43,954 bases of DNA from Burkholderiales bacterium. GTDB taxonomy: Bacteria; Pseudomonadota; Gammaproteobacteria; Burkholderiales; Burkholderiaceae_C. Positions within the stretch are counted from its first letter, which is position 1, and every line of letters starts with the position of its first letter. This document shows, one piece after another, positions 35,654 to 43,954 of this stretch. Below the pieces are notes generated by a model. That model was not told the DNA's origin. It searched no databases and saw only the letters and a program-made list of their open reading frames with translations. Position numbers and translations under genes: made by a program. The stretch covers positions 1-43,954 of the forward strand of contig CANNRR010000010.1 in assembly GCA_947508055.1 (NCBI GenBank), read 5' to 3'.

Positions 35654-37611
35654 TACTTGGCCGCGCCAGCGGGCTCAATGTTGTAGACGCTGCCGTCCAT
35701 GCGGATGACGCGTGCACGCGTGGCGTCCATGTCGTCCAGCGCAGCCTGGGTTTTGCGAGTCTGCGCTTCCCAGTCTTCGGCGTTGCGGATGATGGTGGGC
35801 TTGATCAGCACAACCACCTCCTTCTTGCGCCCGGAATTCGCCTTGTTGCCAAACAGAGACGAGAACAATGGCGTGTCGGTAGTGCCCGGCAAGCCTGACG
35901 ACTGTCGATTGCTCTCAATTTGCATGAGACCGCCAATGGCGACGATGTTCCCATCCTGAATCCGCACCACGGTGTCAGATTCGTTGACATTACTCGAGGC
36001 CGTGGGAAAAGAAGACGTTGAACCGGTTCCACTGTTGAAGGTCAGGTCTTTGCTGGTCACCTTGGTCACCGAGGGGTGTACGTGCAGTGTGATGTTGTTG
36101 CCGTCGTCAATCTGCGGCGTCACATCCAGCGAGATGCCTGAGAAGAAGGTTCCGAACTTGGGCGTTGCCGGCGTCCCGGCGGTAGTGGCCGTGCCGGCTA
36201 CGCCGGGGGTCATGCTGGTGATGTAAGAGTCTTCCGATCCCACCTTCAGCACGGCCTTCTGGTTGTTCATGGTTGCAATCCGAGGACTCGAAAGAATTTG
36301 AACGTCACCCCGGGTTTCAAGGAAACCCAGCACCGCCTGAAACCCGTCCGATGCAAAGGCCAGTCCAAACAGACCAGCGCCTGCGGCCGGAGTTGACAAG
36401 CCCGAGAATCCGGGCACATTGTCCCAAACACCGCGCACCAGCGCATTGGTCGATGTAATCGTGGTGGTGGGCGTCATCGTTGTTGCCCCGGTTGCACCGG
36501 CTGCAGAAGTTGCCGTTGTCGCGAGAGCGGGAAATGTTGTGGGGCTATTCACGTTGCCGCCCAACACGCCCATTGCGCCCGTCTTGCCACCGCCATTTTT
36601 GAGGGCCGACCAATCGATCCCGCTTTGATAACCGTCGCTCAACATCACTTCAACAATCTTGGCCTCCAGCATGACCTGGCGCTCAACGGCGATCTGTGCC
36701 GCTTTCAAAAACTTGTCCACCTCGCGCAATTCGTCGGGCATGGCCCGCACCGCCATGATGCCGGCCTGAGGGCTAACGATGACGCTGCGTCCCTGACCAC
36801 CAGCAGTTCCAGTCTTGGCAGTGGCAGACCCTGATGGCGTCACATCGACGCCAATCAAACCACGCACCGCACTTGCCAGCTCGTTCCAGAAATCGGTTTT
36901 CGAATTGGTATAGATGTAATTGCCAGCGCTTGCTTGTCCGTTGCCCGACCTTTGCGAACTGTCGACTGTCGACACTGCGCTCGAGCCAGTTGGGGTCGTG
37001 CTGTCAGAACCAGAAACTGGCGTACCTCCACCCGCAGCAATGCGAAGCTCGCTTCGCCCTTCACGCGGTGAGTTGGGGTAATTTATTGTAAAAATGCGGG
37101 TCTGCAGCGTGGGCGCATACACCGTAATACGGCGCCCCTCGAGCTTGAAGTCGTAGCCGTACACATCCCGAATCGACTCCAGCGCCTCCTTGACCGTGAC
37201 ACCCCGCAAGGTGACCGATAACTTACCCGATACATCGGGATGCATCAGCATGCTGTAACGTGTATCGGCCACGATAGCCAGAAACACTTCACGGGCCTGG
37301 GCATCATTGACCAGCAAATCGAGCCGCGGCTCAGCTGGCAGCGGCGCAGCCTTGGGGGCGGGTTCGGCCAGTGCATCACTGACCTTTGCAGGCACCACCA
37401 CCGACGGCTTGGCAAGCGGCGTGGCCAATTCGGCGCGCACCGCATCGCTCACATCAGGTGTGCGCAAAGGCCGCTCCGCCGCACACCCCACCAGCAACAG
37501 GGTGCTGAGGGTGACACAGAATCCTGACGCAGCCCAGACCCTGCCAGGCAAGGCCTTGCGCGTTGGGGCCATTGGAAATATTTCAATCATGGTGGCGGCA
37601 TTTGTGGTCAT
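35653..37611 (-). CDS. mshL: MSHA pilus secretin MshL
   Basis: About 652 residues of the outer-membrane secretin through which the MSHA pilus passes. The lipobox LLVGC (cysteine 43 if the start is 37611) marks it as a lipoprotein. The start could also be 37590 or 37572; the last gives a more usual 30-residue signal peptide, but 37611 lies closest to the mshK stop. An STN-type secretin N-domain (LDLLVNDAQAREVFLAIVAD to KEALESIRDVYGYDFKLEG) is followed by N-domains, a Ser/Thr/Gly-rich stretch, and the secretin core with the VVRIQDGNIVAIGGLMQ motif and the gate strands. The Thr-rich insert (TTTMTPTTTITSTN) is unusually long. It ends KPTIIRNAEDWE plus a short tail. Confidence 0.93.
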   Translation of the reverse strand: MTTNAATMIEIFPMAPTRKALPGRVWAASGFCVTLSTLLLVGCAAERPLRTPDVSDAVRAELATPLAKPSVVVPAKVSDALAEPAPKAAPLPAEPRLDLLVNDAQAREVFLAIVADTRYSMLMHPDVSGKLSVTLRGVTVKEALESIRDVYGYDFKLEGRRITVYAPTLQTRIFTINYPNSPREGRSELRIAAGGGTPVSGSDSTTPTGSSAVSTVDSSQRSGNGQASAGNYIYTNSKTDFWNELASAVRGLIGVDVTPSGSATAKTGTAGGQGRSVIVSPQAGIMAVRAMPDELREVDKFLKAAQIAVERQVMLEAKIVEVMLSDGYQSGIDWSALKNGGGKTGAMGVLGGNVNSPTTFPALATTATSAAGATGATTMTPTTTITSTNALVRGVWDNVPGFSGLSTPAAGAGLFGLAFASDGFQAVLGFLETRGDVQILSSPRIATMNNQKAVLKVGSEDSYITSMTPGVAGTATTAGTPATPKFGTFFSGISLDVTPQIDDGNNITLHVHPSVTKVTSKDLTFNSGTGSTSSFPTASSNVNESDTVVRIQDGNIVAIGGLMQIESNRQSSGLPGTTDTPLFSSLFGNKANSGRKKEVVVLIKPTIIRNAEDWEAQTRKTQAALDDMDATRARVIRMDGSVYNIEPAGAAK

Positions 37612-37622
37612 GTGCGTGAGCT

Positions 37623-38042
37623 TCACGGTAGGGTATCTTCGCACGGGGCGACTGGTGTCTGGGTATTTTGGTCCGGGTGGGCAGGCTCACACTGGGGCTT
37701 CGGTGGAAGACTCTTGCGCTCAATGCCTCCAAAGCGCGCCACCTTGATCAGCTTTGTCGTATCACGCAACCAAACTTGCGTCTCGGTAATGCGCTCGACG
37801 CTAAACGCCCCCACCTTGTCACCCGGCGCATACAAGCGGGTGCCCACCACCAGATAGGTCTTGTCGTCACGCACCAACACGGTCATGCCCTCGGCACCAA
37901 CGGGAGAAGCGGTCGCAGTCGCTGAACTGGTTTCGGCTGGTGCCACCGTTGGGTCGCGCGCATCCTGTGCCACAACCGGCAACCCGCTCATAGAAATTAC
38001 CCACGCAAAAAAGGTCCACCACGCCATTTTGGTGTGCGTCAT
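37623..38042 (-). CDS. mshK: MSHA biogenesis protein MshK (GspC/PilP-like)
   Basis: A 139-residue protein with an N-terminal signal or membrane helix (MAWWTFFAWVISMSGLPVVAQ) and a small beta domain (KTYLVVGTRLYAPGDKVGAFSVERI, then VWLRDTTKLIKVARF) like the HR domain of PilP/GspC, which links inner-membrane parts to the secretin. The ATG at 38042 overlaps the mshJ stop (ATGA); an open frame upstream is not used. The C-terminus is Pro/Gln/Cys-rich (KPQCEPAHPDQNTQTP). Assignment rests on position between mshJ and mshL and the fold hint. Confidence 0.8.
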   Translation of the reverse strand: MTHTKMAWWTFFAWVISMSGLPVVAQDARDPTVAPAETSSATATASPVGAEGMTVLVRDDKTYLVVGTRLYAPGDKVGAFSVERITETQVWLRDTTKLIKVARFGGIERKSLPPKPQCEPAHPDQNTQTPVAPCEDTLP

Positions 38043-38695
38043 GGTGGCACCCCCACTATGTAGACCTGCAGGGTCAACTCCGGCATCTGCTTGCCGACGG
38101 TGACTTGCAGGCTGCCCCATCGCAAGGTCGGCAGGGCATTTTCAAGTGTCTTGACGTAACGCGCCAACTCGGCATACGAGCCCGATACTTTGAGCTCCAG
38201 CCCGCGCTTGGACAGGACAGGCTGGTAGTCGGCCGCCGGACCAGCGTTGGCGTTGGCTTTTGATCGCGAGTTGATGGTGATCAACTCCTGTTTGATCGTG
38301 CCGGTGCTGACCAGGGTGAGCCCCTCCTGGCGGCGCAAGAACTGCACCAGAGCCTGCTCAATTGCGGGGCCCCCTTCAGCCAGCGGAGCCACCACCCTGA
38401 TTTCCTGGTTAACCTGGTCCAGGCGGATTTGCGCTGTAGCAATGTCGTCGCGCACCGCTTTACTGGCGTCCACGGGCTGGGCCAGTGCACCGAGCTCAAT
38501 GCGCAGGCGTTTGACTTCGGCACTCTGCGCAGCAAAGCGTTGCGTGGCCTGCTTGTATGCCAACTGAGTCGGCGACAGCCAAAGCGTGTCGACCATGGCA
38601 AGGCAGCAGACGATGACGGACAGAAAAGCAAATATGCGCTCACGCAGGCTGAGCGCATCAATGCGGGCCGCCAGTTTTTGCCATTGCTGCTTCAT
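38039..38695 (-). CDS. mshJ: MSHA biogenesis protein MshJ (PilO-like)
   Basis: A 218-residue inner-membrane protein with a short cytoplasmic N-terminus (MKQQWQKLAARIDALSLRER), one membrane helix (IFAFLSVIVCCLAMVDTLWL), a coiled coil at about 50-105, and a C-terminal ferredoxin-like domain with LVSTGTIKQELITIN and YAELARYVKTLENALPTLRW, as in PilO and GspM. With the PilN-like protein it forms the inner-membrane alignment complex of the pilus machine. It overlaps genes on both sides by four bases. Confidence 0.85.
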   Translation of the reverse strand: MKQQWQKLAARIDALSLRERIFAFLSVIVCCLAMVDTLWLSPTQLAYKQATQRFAAQSAEVKRLRIELGALAQPVDASKAVRDDIATAQIRLDQVNQEIRVVAPLAEGGPAIEQALVQFLRRQEGLTLVSTGTIKQELITINSRSKANANAGPAADYQPVLSKRGLELKVSGSYAELARYVKTLENALPTLRWGSLQVTVGKQMPELTLQVYIVGVPP

Positions 38696-39393
38696 GGCTT
38701 AATCCCTGGCCCATTGGCCGCGTCTGGCGCGCCTGCCGGTGGTGGCTCGACGCTGACCAGATTGAACGACCACACGGCTCGTGCTGGCGCCACGGGCGCC
38801 GAAGTTGCAGAAGTTGGCACCACCGGCAGGGCCGCTAGTGCCGCTGTGGCGTTCTCCACTTTCACTGTCGCCAGTTTCAGCCCTTGCATGAGCGGGCTGA
38901 CGGCGAGTTTGTCCACCCACTCGTTAAGCGCGGCTGGCTCCAAAGTAAAACCCGTCACCTCAAAGCGGGAGCCATCCATCTTCAGTTCCGTGATCCACAC
39001 GACCTCAGGAATACTGCGTGCGACCCAGTTGAGGCGGTCCGAATGGCCCCAGCCCTGGCGGAACAGTCCCTCTTGCAGGGCAATCTGCAGCTTCTCGCGC
39101 TGAACTATCGTATTGCGCACCCGCTGCAACTGCTCCAGCAGCGCCGGGCTGACGGGGGCCGCGTTGGCTCTGCTGCGCTCAATGGCGGCCTTAAGGTTGG
39201 TGACTTCCAGCGACTGTGTGGCCACTGACTGGTCAAACGTCGCAATACCACGGTCAAAATTCCAGACCCAGGCAGCGCACAACACGCCACCCAACACCAA
39301 AAACGCGCCCAGCCCAATGGCCATGGTGTTGGCAGAAAAGTAGCGCCTTTGCGCTAACAATATCGGCGTACTGAGATTGATTTGCTGTGCCAT
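38692..39393 (-). CDS. PilN-domain protein of the MSHA cluster (MshI2)
   Basis: A 233-residue inner-membrane protein. MAQQINLSTPILLAQRRYFS is the PilN-type cytoplasmic N-motif (the INL segment binds PilM/MshI); one helix (AIGLGAFLVLGGVLCAAWVW) follows, then a coiled coil (TNLKAAIERSRAN) and a periplasmic ferredoxin-like domain (WITELKMDGSRFEVTGFTL). The Ala/Pro-rich tail is longer than usual. It starts 24 bases after the mshI stop and overlaps mshJ (ATGA). Shewanella and Vibrio often name this gene mshI2 or leave it unnamed; I give no symbol. Confidence 0.85.
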   Translation of the reverse strand: MAQQINLSTPILLAQRRYFSANTMAIGLGAFLVLGGVLCAAWVWNFDRGIATFDQSVATQSLEVTNLKAAIERSRANAAPVSPALLEQLQRVRNTIVQREKLQIALQEGLFRQGWGHSDRLNWVARSIPEVVWITELKMDGSRFEVTGFTLEPAALNEWVDKLAVSPLMQGLKLATVKVENATAALAALPVVPTSATSAPVAPARAVWSFNLVSVEPPPAGAPDAANGPGIKP

Positions 39394-39417
39394 GGTGGTA
39401 TGCGCAGTTTGGCTTGC

Positions 39418-40491
39418 TCAGAGCTTGCGGTTCTTGGTGCGCAGCAGCACGCCGAGTAACGGCAAACACAGCAGCTGGTCGGCCATGGGCGCCGCCTCAA
39501 GGCCGGTAAACTGCTCTGCAACGTCAATGGCTGAGACCGTTTGGCCCAATTCCCGGCTCAGCCAGCTCGCCAATGCGCCCGATCGCTCACCGGCGTAGAC
39601 CCGGATGGCCGCCAGTGGCATGCTGGACCAGGTACGGTCCCACAGGTCCAGTGAACGCTGCACTTCGACGATAAAACGTTGTACCCGCTCCTCATCGGCA
39701 GTGCCGGTAGCAGTTGCCGCGCCGGAATAATCGGCGCCATGGGACACGCCGGCAACAGCGTAGTCAGGTACGTATTCACCGACCGGAGTAAACGCGTCAG
39801 ACGGAGCATCAGCTTGTGCATCCCGTCCTTCACCCCACGCCATGCTCAAAAACCCCTGCGGCAAATCCAGCCGACGGGAAAAAAACAGCTCTTCATTGGC
39901 GCTGATGGTCAGCACGGCCTGGCGTTCGTCGGTAATAACCAGGGCTGCGTCCGCGCGTTCGAGATGGCCGTCACGTTTGGCCAGCGCACTGTGCAGGTTG
40001 CGCTGAGCGGTTTCCTGGATATCGATCACAGGCACCGTCCAGTTCATGGCCTCGGCCAATGTCATCACTTCACGCACCACCTCATTTTTGGCAGCCACCA
40101 CAAACAGATGCATGGGCCCCTTTTGTTGACCGTCGCCGACCTGCATCACATCCATCGTGATGTCGTCAATGTGGACGTTGACCATGTCGCGAATCTGGAA
40201 CCGGGCTGCAGAGCGCAACTCGTCCGGCGGAACCGGCGGCGTATCAATTTGCAGCAGTTGGTACTGCTCAGGACGCAGCATCACGCTCGCAACCAGCCCC
40301 TTAAACCCCAAGGACTGCAGCCTGCGGATAAAGTCTTCCAGACTGTCTTCGCCCTGGCGCTCGACCCCCAATTGCCTGATTTCGAATAACCCATCCGCGT
40401 TGGCCAGCGCACGCACATAGGCAAACGTGCCCGATGACCAGGACACGATGAACTGATCTTTTGACGACCTGCTTTGCCAGGGCCAGCGCAT
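39418..40491 (-). CDS. mshI: MSHA biogenesis protein MshI (PilM-like)
   Basis: A 357-residue cytoplasmic actin-like protein of the PilM/MshI type. It has the PilM-like N-terminal lobe (LRPEQYQLLQIDTPPVPPDE), MHLFVVAAKNEVV, ALVITDERQAVLTISANEEL and a C-terminal actin-like part (RFIVEVQRSLDLWDRTW). It recruits the PilN-like protein at the inner membrane. The ATG at 40491 (MRWPWQSR) was chosen over a TTG two codons up; neither has a clear ribosome site. It is the first gene of the contiguous mshI-N run, about 170 bases after mshQ. Confidence 0.88.
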   Translation of the reverse strand: MRWPWQSRSSKDQFIVSWSSGTFAYVRALANADGLFEIRQLGVERQGEDSLEDFIRRLQSLGFKGLVASVMLRPEQYQLLQIDTPPVPPDELRSAARFQIRDMVNVHIDDITMDVMQVGDGQQKGPMHLFVVAAKNEVVREVMTLAEAMNWTVPVIDIQETAQRNLHSALAKRDGHLERADAALVITDERQAVLTISANEELFFSRRLDLPQGFLSMAWGEGRDAQADAPSDAFTPVGEYVPDYAVAGVSHGADYSGAATATGTADEERVQRFIVEVQRSLDLWDRTWSSMPLAAIRVYAGERSGALASWLSRELGQTVSAIDVAEQFTGLEAAPMADQLLCLPLLGVLLRTKNRKL

Positions 40492-40661
40492 GCTCAAGCG
40501 CGCGCCCGCTGGGTGAGTGGATTGCTAAACGTTACGGCGTCCATCGTGGGTGAGTGATATTCTGGAATATTTGCTCTCATTTTAGTAGCTGTTCACGCAA
40601 TCCATGCAACGGATTGGGTGCCTTTTGACCATTCTCCAACAGAATTCGGGATGGTTTGGCT

Positions 40662-43600
40662 TCAATAGTTCTCGCGACGGTAGATCAGGGGGCTCTTGTA
40701 GATGCCGAAGGTAGCGCGCCCCGAGGTACTGGGTAGGTAGCCGGGCACAGTCAATGCTATGTTGGCGCTACCGGCCACGCCGGCCGGAGCCAAACGGAGG
40801 TACTTTTGTCCTGCGCAGAACATACCCGCGCCGATCAAGCCGCAGGCATCATTGCCCACGGCACATGCACTATTGGCTGCAAATGACTGAGTCAACCCAC
40901 CGGCCGTCAGCGGCCCCTTGATGATGACCGGGGTAGTTAGGGCCAAAGTACTCGCATTGTCCGTGGCGCTGACTGTCCAAAACGCTCCGGTGAAATACTG
41001 CACAGCCGCCGTCATGCACATCGCGGGCAACAACTCTGATCCATACACGTTCGGAAGGGTGACACGGCCGCTGACCACCCGCACACCCCCTTCCACCGAA
41101 TCCGTCGTCGGGTTCGTCGTTCGCCGCGAATTGGCCTCGCCGTCAGACGCATTGATGTAAATGTTGGAGGGGGCCGTCGGCGTGGTGGTGAATGTGTATT
41201 TTTCAGCCGCTTCGGTCCGCGCTCCCGAAACAAAGGCCGACATGCTGGCCACTGCCAAAGCTCCTGCGCCACTCGGTGCACTCGTGGTGCCTAGCGCACC
41301 GTAAGGCGTCAGCACCGCCGTTTTGGAAAACCCAGCGGTCGTATCGTAGTTCGCGGTTGCATTGCCGCTGGCGTTCATGGCGGTGACGGTCAGATTGAAT
41401 GTTTGACCCGAGTACACGATGCCGTTATAGGTCGACGGGCACAGTCCATCGGGGCACGCCATCGGCACGCCGCTGACTTGACTGATGACGGTATCGAAAT
41501 GGTCGGGGTAGAAGCGACCAGTGGCCCCCGTGGTTTTCCCGGTAACGTCGCCGGCACCCAAGTAGTCTCCGTCCCGTATGGAGGGTGTCATTGTGATGAT
41601 TCCGACCTCATCCCAACTCAGGTCGGTTGCAGTGGCAATGCCCCCACTGAACGCGCCAAAGGTACCCGCAAGGTCGGGCGGCGACCCCATGGACGACACA
41701 TAGTTGTCGACGCTCAGCAAAACGCTCTCTGGACCGCCATAGGCCACGTTCTCCTTGCCAAAGTTGGGCGTGCAATCGGTCGGCGTCGACGTGCAATTGA
41801 TGGTGGTTCCCGCATCGGCCTTGGTCTTTCCACTCAGGGTCAATGCCGTGACAGTCGCTGAAAAAGCTTGTCCGGCTTGAACGAATGCGGTGCCGCTCGC
41901 TGTGGTTGCGCCCGGATTGTTTCCGGGGCTGGCAATCGCTGCGGTGGCGCACGACCCCGCAGCATAGGTGGTGCATTTGACACCGGTCACCACAAAGCCT
42001 GCAGGACGTACGACGAACGGATTGCTCTTGCCAACCTGGGTGGTCGCAACGCTGTTACGCATGTACAACTCGATCTGCCCCACATCGGCGTAAGTGAAGG
42101 TGTAGCCCGTCGCAATCGTGGGGGATCCTGCGGCAAATGTGAGACTGGTGGCGGTAGCCCAAGCGGTGGGTTGTGCTCCATTTCCGGTGCACAAGGGCAA
42201 AGCAGCAGCCGTGGCAGTGAACGTAGCCTGCACACCGGCGTTGGCAATGGGGTCATGGCAGGTCAGGCCAAATTGTGTGGTGACCGTTGTCGACGCGCTG
42301 GAACTCAGCTTGGTGGGAACCCCTGAGGCATTTACCGCGGTGATATAGATTGCCGTCTTGGCTTGACCCGCAACCATGGACGACCAATTTGCATAACTAC
42401 AGGTTTGCCCGGCGTTTCCAATTGCAATGCCATCGACACAGGTTCCACTCGTGAAAATAAAGTAGGGGATGAAATTTCCGCTGGAGAAGCTTGCGGTGTT
42501 GTTGCCCGTGTTGGGGTCGTTGCCGGTGCTCGACAGTGTCGCCGTGTTCGCTACGCTCCCTGTCACCGATGCTCCGACGGCGGCAGTGATAACCAGGTTA
42601 GGTGCGACGGCACCCACGGCAAGCGTTCCCGTCCAGGTGCAGGTGACATTCTGGCTCGGTGCACTGCAAGCCCAGCCCGATGATCCACCCCCACCCGATA
42701 TATAGGTCAGCCCATTGGGCAGGGTATCCACGATTTGAACAGAGCCCGAAAGTGCATCGGGACCGTTATTGGTTGCCCGCAAGGTGTAGTTCGTGGTTGC
42801 ACCTGGTACCAGGGTCGATTCACCGGTCTTGGTTAAGGCCAGATCAGAATTCGGAATAGAGTTACCCACACACACGTCATCAATGTGCCAATAGCTCTTG
42901 TCGTACCCGCTCCCGGCAACCTGGCGGAAACGCAACCGGAAATTCGCATGTGTCGCGTCGCCAGGCAGCACAAACGATGCGTTGTAGACTGTGCCGGCAG
43001 CGGCCGATCCAGGATAGGTCGCCAACGTGGTCCAGACCCCGGTGCTATTGAGGTATTCGGCCACCAGATCCTGCCCGCTGATCGGATCTAACGCAGAGGT
43101 GGTGCCGCTTCGCACCCAGTACGTGATGTTGCCGCTGACCCCGGTCATGTTGGTCTTGAAGGTGGAGGCGGTGACATAGCCCCATCGCAAATCAAGTTCG
43201 TGCCCCGCTGATTGAAAGGCCAGGGTACCAATCTTGGCATCACCAATATTGCCCGACACATAACTCTCGGCCGTGATGCTCCAGCGCCCCAACCCTGCCT
43301 CGAAGTTGTCACAAAAAGCGCCGACGAAGCTTGGCCCCGTGGTGGCACGAATCACGACATCGTCCATGTGCCAATAGTCGTACCCCACGACCCCCGGCGC
43401 ACCACCTGATCCTGAACGTCCACTACCGGATGGCTGGTAAAACCGCATCCTGAAATTGGCATGCAATGCGTCAGGCGGCAACTCGATGACCGGCGTGAAA
43501 ATCTGTCCATCGCACAGGGCCGCGGACGGGCTGGAAGGGTACTGCGCCAGAATCTTCCAGGTGTTGTTGCTGGCGTAATACTGAACAAGGTAGTTCTCAC

Positions 43601-43954
43601 CCACCGCTTCCGGGCACTCGCTGAAGGTGTCACGCCCTCGGCGCATCCAGAAACTTAGTTGCGCTCCCGATTTCCCAGCCAAAGAAACGACAGGACTGTC
43701 CACTGACACCGTCGACCAGCGCGTGAACATGGAGCGCGACGGGTTGGCCCGTGGGTTGGTGTAGGTATTGAATGGGGGTATGTCGCTGTCAATGCCTGCG
43801 CAGCCGGTGTTTCCCGCAGCACCAGAGCAGTTGGTGGCACTTGCGGGTGTGATCGTCCAGCCATTGCCAAGCGTACCGGGATTGGAGCGTTCAAAGTCAT
43901 CACAAAATACAATGTCAGAAGCGCCCGTACACGGTGAGGCGGCAAATGCGTAAA
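40662..43954 (-). CDS. mshQ: MshQ-like large surface protein (DUF11, DUF6701), N-terminus outside the window
   Basis: The frame is open from the stop at 40662 to the window end (at least 1,097 codons), so the internal ATG at 43730 is not the true start. At the edge, YAFAASPCTGASDIVFCDDF looks like the end of a signal peptide followed by mature protein. Two MAM/jelly-roll-like modules follow, each starting with a C-D-D/N-F-E motif and ending WHMDDVVI or WHIDDVCV. Next is a DUF11 repeat (DLALTKTGESTLVPGATTNY to STGNDPNTGNNTASF) and a long C-terminal region whose end, SGRATFGIYKSPLIYRRENY, is the DUF6701 signature of MSHA biogenesis protein MshQ. Many cysteine pairs and Thr/Ser/Gly-rich strands fit a secreted or surface protein. 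It reads into mshI on the same strand. Its partners mshO and mshP may lie beyond the window. Confidence 0.85.
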   Translation of the reverse strand, partial: YAFAASPCTGASDIVFCDDFERSNPGTLGNGWTITPASATNCSGAAGNTGCAGIDSDIPPFNTYTNPRANPSRSMFTRWSTVSVDSPVVSLAGKSGAQLSFWMRRGRDTFSECPEAVGENYLVQYYASNNTWKILAQYPSSPSAALCDGQIFTPVIELPPDALHANFRMRFYQPSGSGRSGSGGAPGVVGYDYWHMDDVVIRATTGPSFVGAFCDNFEAGLGRWSITAESYVSGNIGDAKIGTLAFQSAGHELDLRWGYVTASTFKTNMTGVSGNITYWVRSGTTSALDPISGQDLVAEYLNSTGVWTTLATYPGSAAAGTVYNASFVLPGDATHANFRLRFRQVAGSGYDKSYWHIDDVCVGNSIPNSDLALTKTGESTLVPGATTNYTLRATNNGPDALSGSVQIVDTLPNGLTYISGGGGSSGWACSAPSQNVTCTWTGTLAVGAVAPNLVITAAVGASVTGSVANTATLSSTGNDPNTGNNTASFSSGNFIPYFIFTSGTCVDGIAIGNAGQTCSYANWSSMVAGQAKTAIYITAVNASGVPTKLSSSASTTVTTQFGLTCHDPIANAGVQATFTATAAALPLCTGNGAQPTAWATATSLTFAAGSPTIATGYTFTYADVGQIELYMRNSVATTQVGKSNPFVVRPAGFVVTGVKCTTYAAGSCATAAIASPGNNPGATTASGTAFVQAGQAFSATVTALTLSGKTKADAGTTINCTSTPTDCTPNFGKENVAYGGPESVLLSVDNYVSSMGSPPDLAGTFGAFSGGIATATDLSWDEVGIITMTPSIRDGDYLGAGDVTGKTTGATGRFYPDHFDTVISQVSGVPMACPDGLCPSTYNGIVYSGQTFNLTVTAMNASGNATANYDTTAGFSKTAVLTPYGALGTTSAPSGAGALAVASMSAFVSGARTEAAEKYTFTTTPTAPSNIYINASDGEANSRRTTNPTTDSVEGGVRVVSGRVTLPNVYGSELLPAMCMTAAVQYFTGAFWTVSATDNASTLALTTPVIIKGPLTAGGLTQSFAANSACAVGNDACGLIGAGMFCAGQKYLRLAPAGVAGSANIALTVPGYLPSTSGRATFGIYKSPLIYRRENY

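Noticed and set aside
40598..40620. CAATCC/GGATTG hairpin after mshQ as a terminator
   Set aside because: No T tract follows on the minus strand, so it cannot be called an intrinsic terminator for mshQ.
43655..43945. A 96-codon minus-strand frame overlapping the right edge
   Set aside because: The mshQ frame is open through the same bases and continues its cysteine-rich module, so this is an out-of-frame shadow.

Overview
The window reads as chromosomal DNA of a betaproteobacterium of the order Burkholderiales, most likely a Comamonadaceae member of the Rhodoferax/Polaromonas type. This is an inference from gene content and order (alr/radA/lplT block, ilvE/zinc-finger/waaF block, porin-glnK-amt operon, MSHA pilus genes), from the high-GC coding style, and from a GC-rich interspersed repeat of a kind I associate with this family. 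No rRNA, tRNA, CRISPR array or intact transposon was seen.

Layout. 1-1574 (minus): a frameshifted MFS-transporter remnant, a small unknown protein and an M48 metallopeptidase. 1592-5233 (plus): an AmpG-like muropeptide permease, a GC-rich repeat doublet, then an OmpR-type response regulator with its sensor kinase. 5234-5487: a strong terminator at the end of a possible small RNA. 5488-8807 (minus): ilvE, a small zinc-finger protein, the heptosyltransferase waaF and an orphan putrescine-binding protein. 9284-12561 (minus): a two-gene unit of a GalT-fold nucleotidyltransferase resembling ADP-glucose phosphorylase, followed by an ADP-glucose pyrophosphorylase (GlgC) fused to two N-terminal PAS sensor domains. 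12794-14797 (plus): a beta-helix lipoprotein with its own sigma70-type promoter. 14798-15688: a gene-free stretch with transposase debris and REP-like palindromes. 15689-19929 (minus): alr, a degenerate HD-GYP protein, radA (carrying an in-frame copy of the GC-rich repeat) and a small membrane protein. 20056-25413 (plus): lplT, a DMT permease, glutathione peroxidase and a triple-PAS GGDEF-EAL protein. 25415-27845 (minus): glcE and glcF without glcD. 27949-29229 (plus): pilU. 29243-31886 (minus): porin-glnK-amt, with a candidate sigma54 promoter and NtrC site upstream. 32089-33639 (plus): comM. 33714-43954 (minus): MSHA-type pilus genes in the order mshQ, mshI, pilN-like, mshJ, mshK, mshL, mshM, mshN; mshQ runs off the end of the window.

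The most striking item is the PAS-PAS-GlgC fusion paired with the ADP-glucose-phosphorylase-like gene. One enzyme makes ADP-glucose from glucose-1-phosphate and ATP; the other, if its family assignment holds, can phosphorolyse it. Placing the synthetic enzyme under a PAS sensory module would be an unusual, signal-gated entry point to glycogen or another ADP-glucose-derived product. The second is the interspersed repeat that sits between genes at 3022-3144 and is also translated in frame inside RadA. Surface themes recur: an MSHA pilus, PilU, ComM, a large MshQ-like protein and a beta-helix lipoprotein, together with c-di-GMP and two-component signalling.
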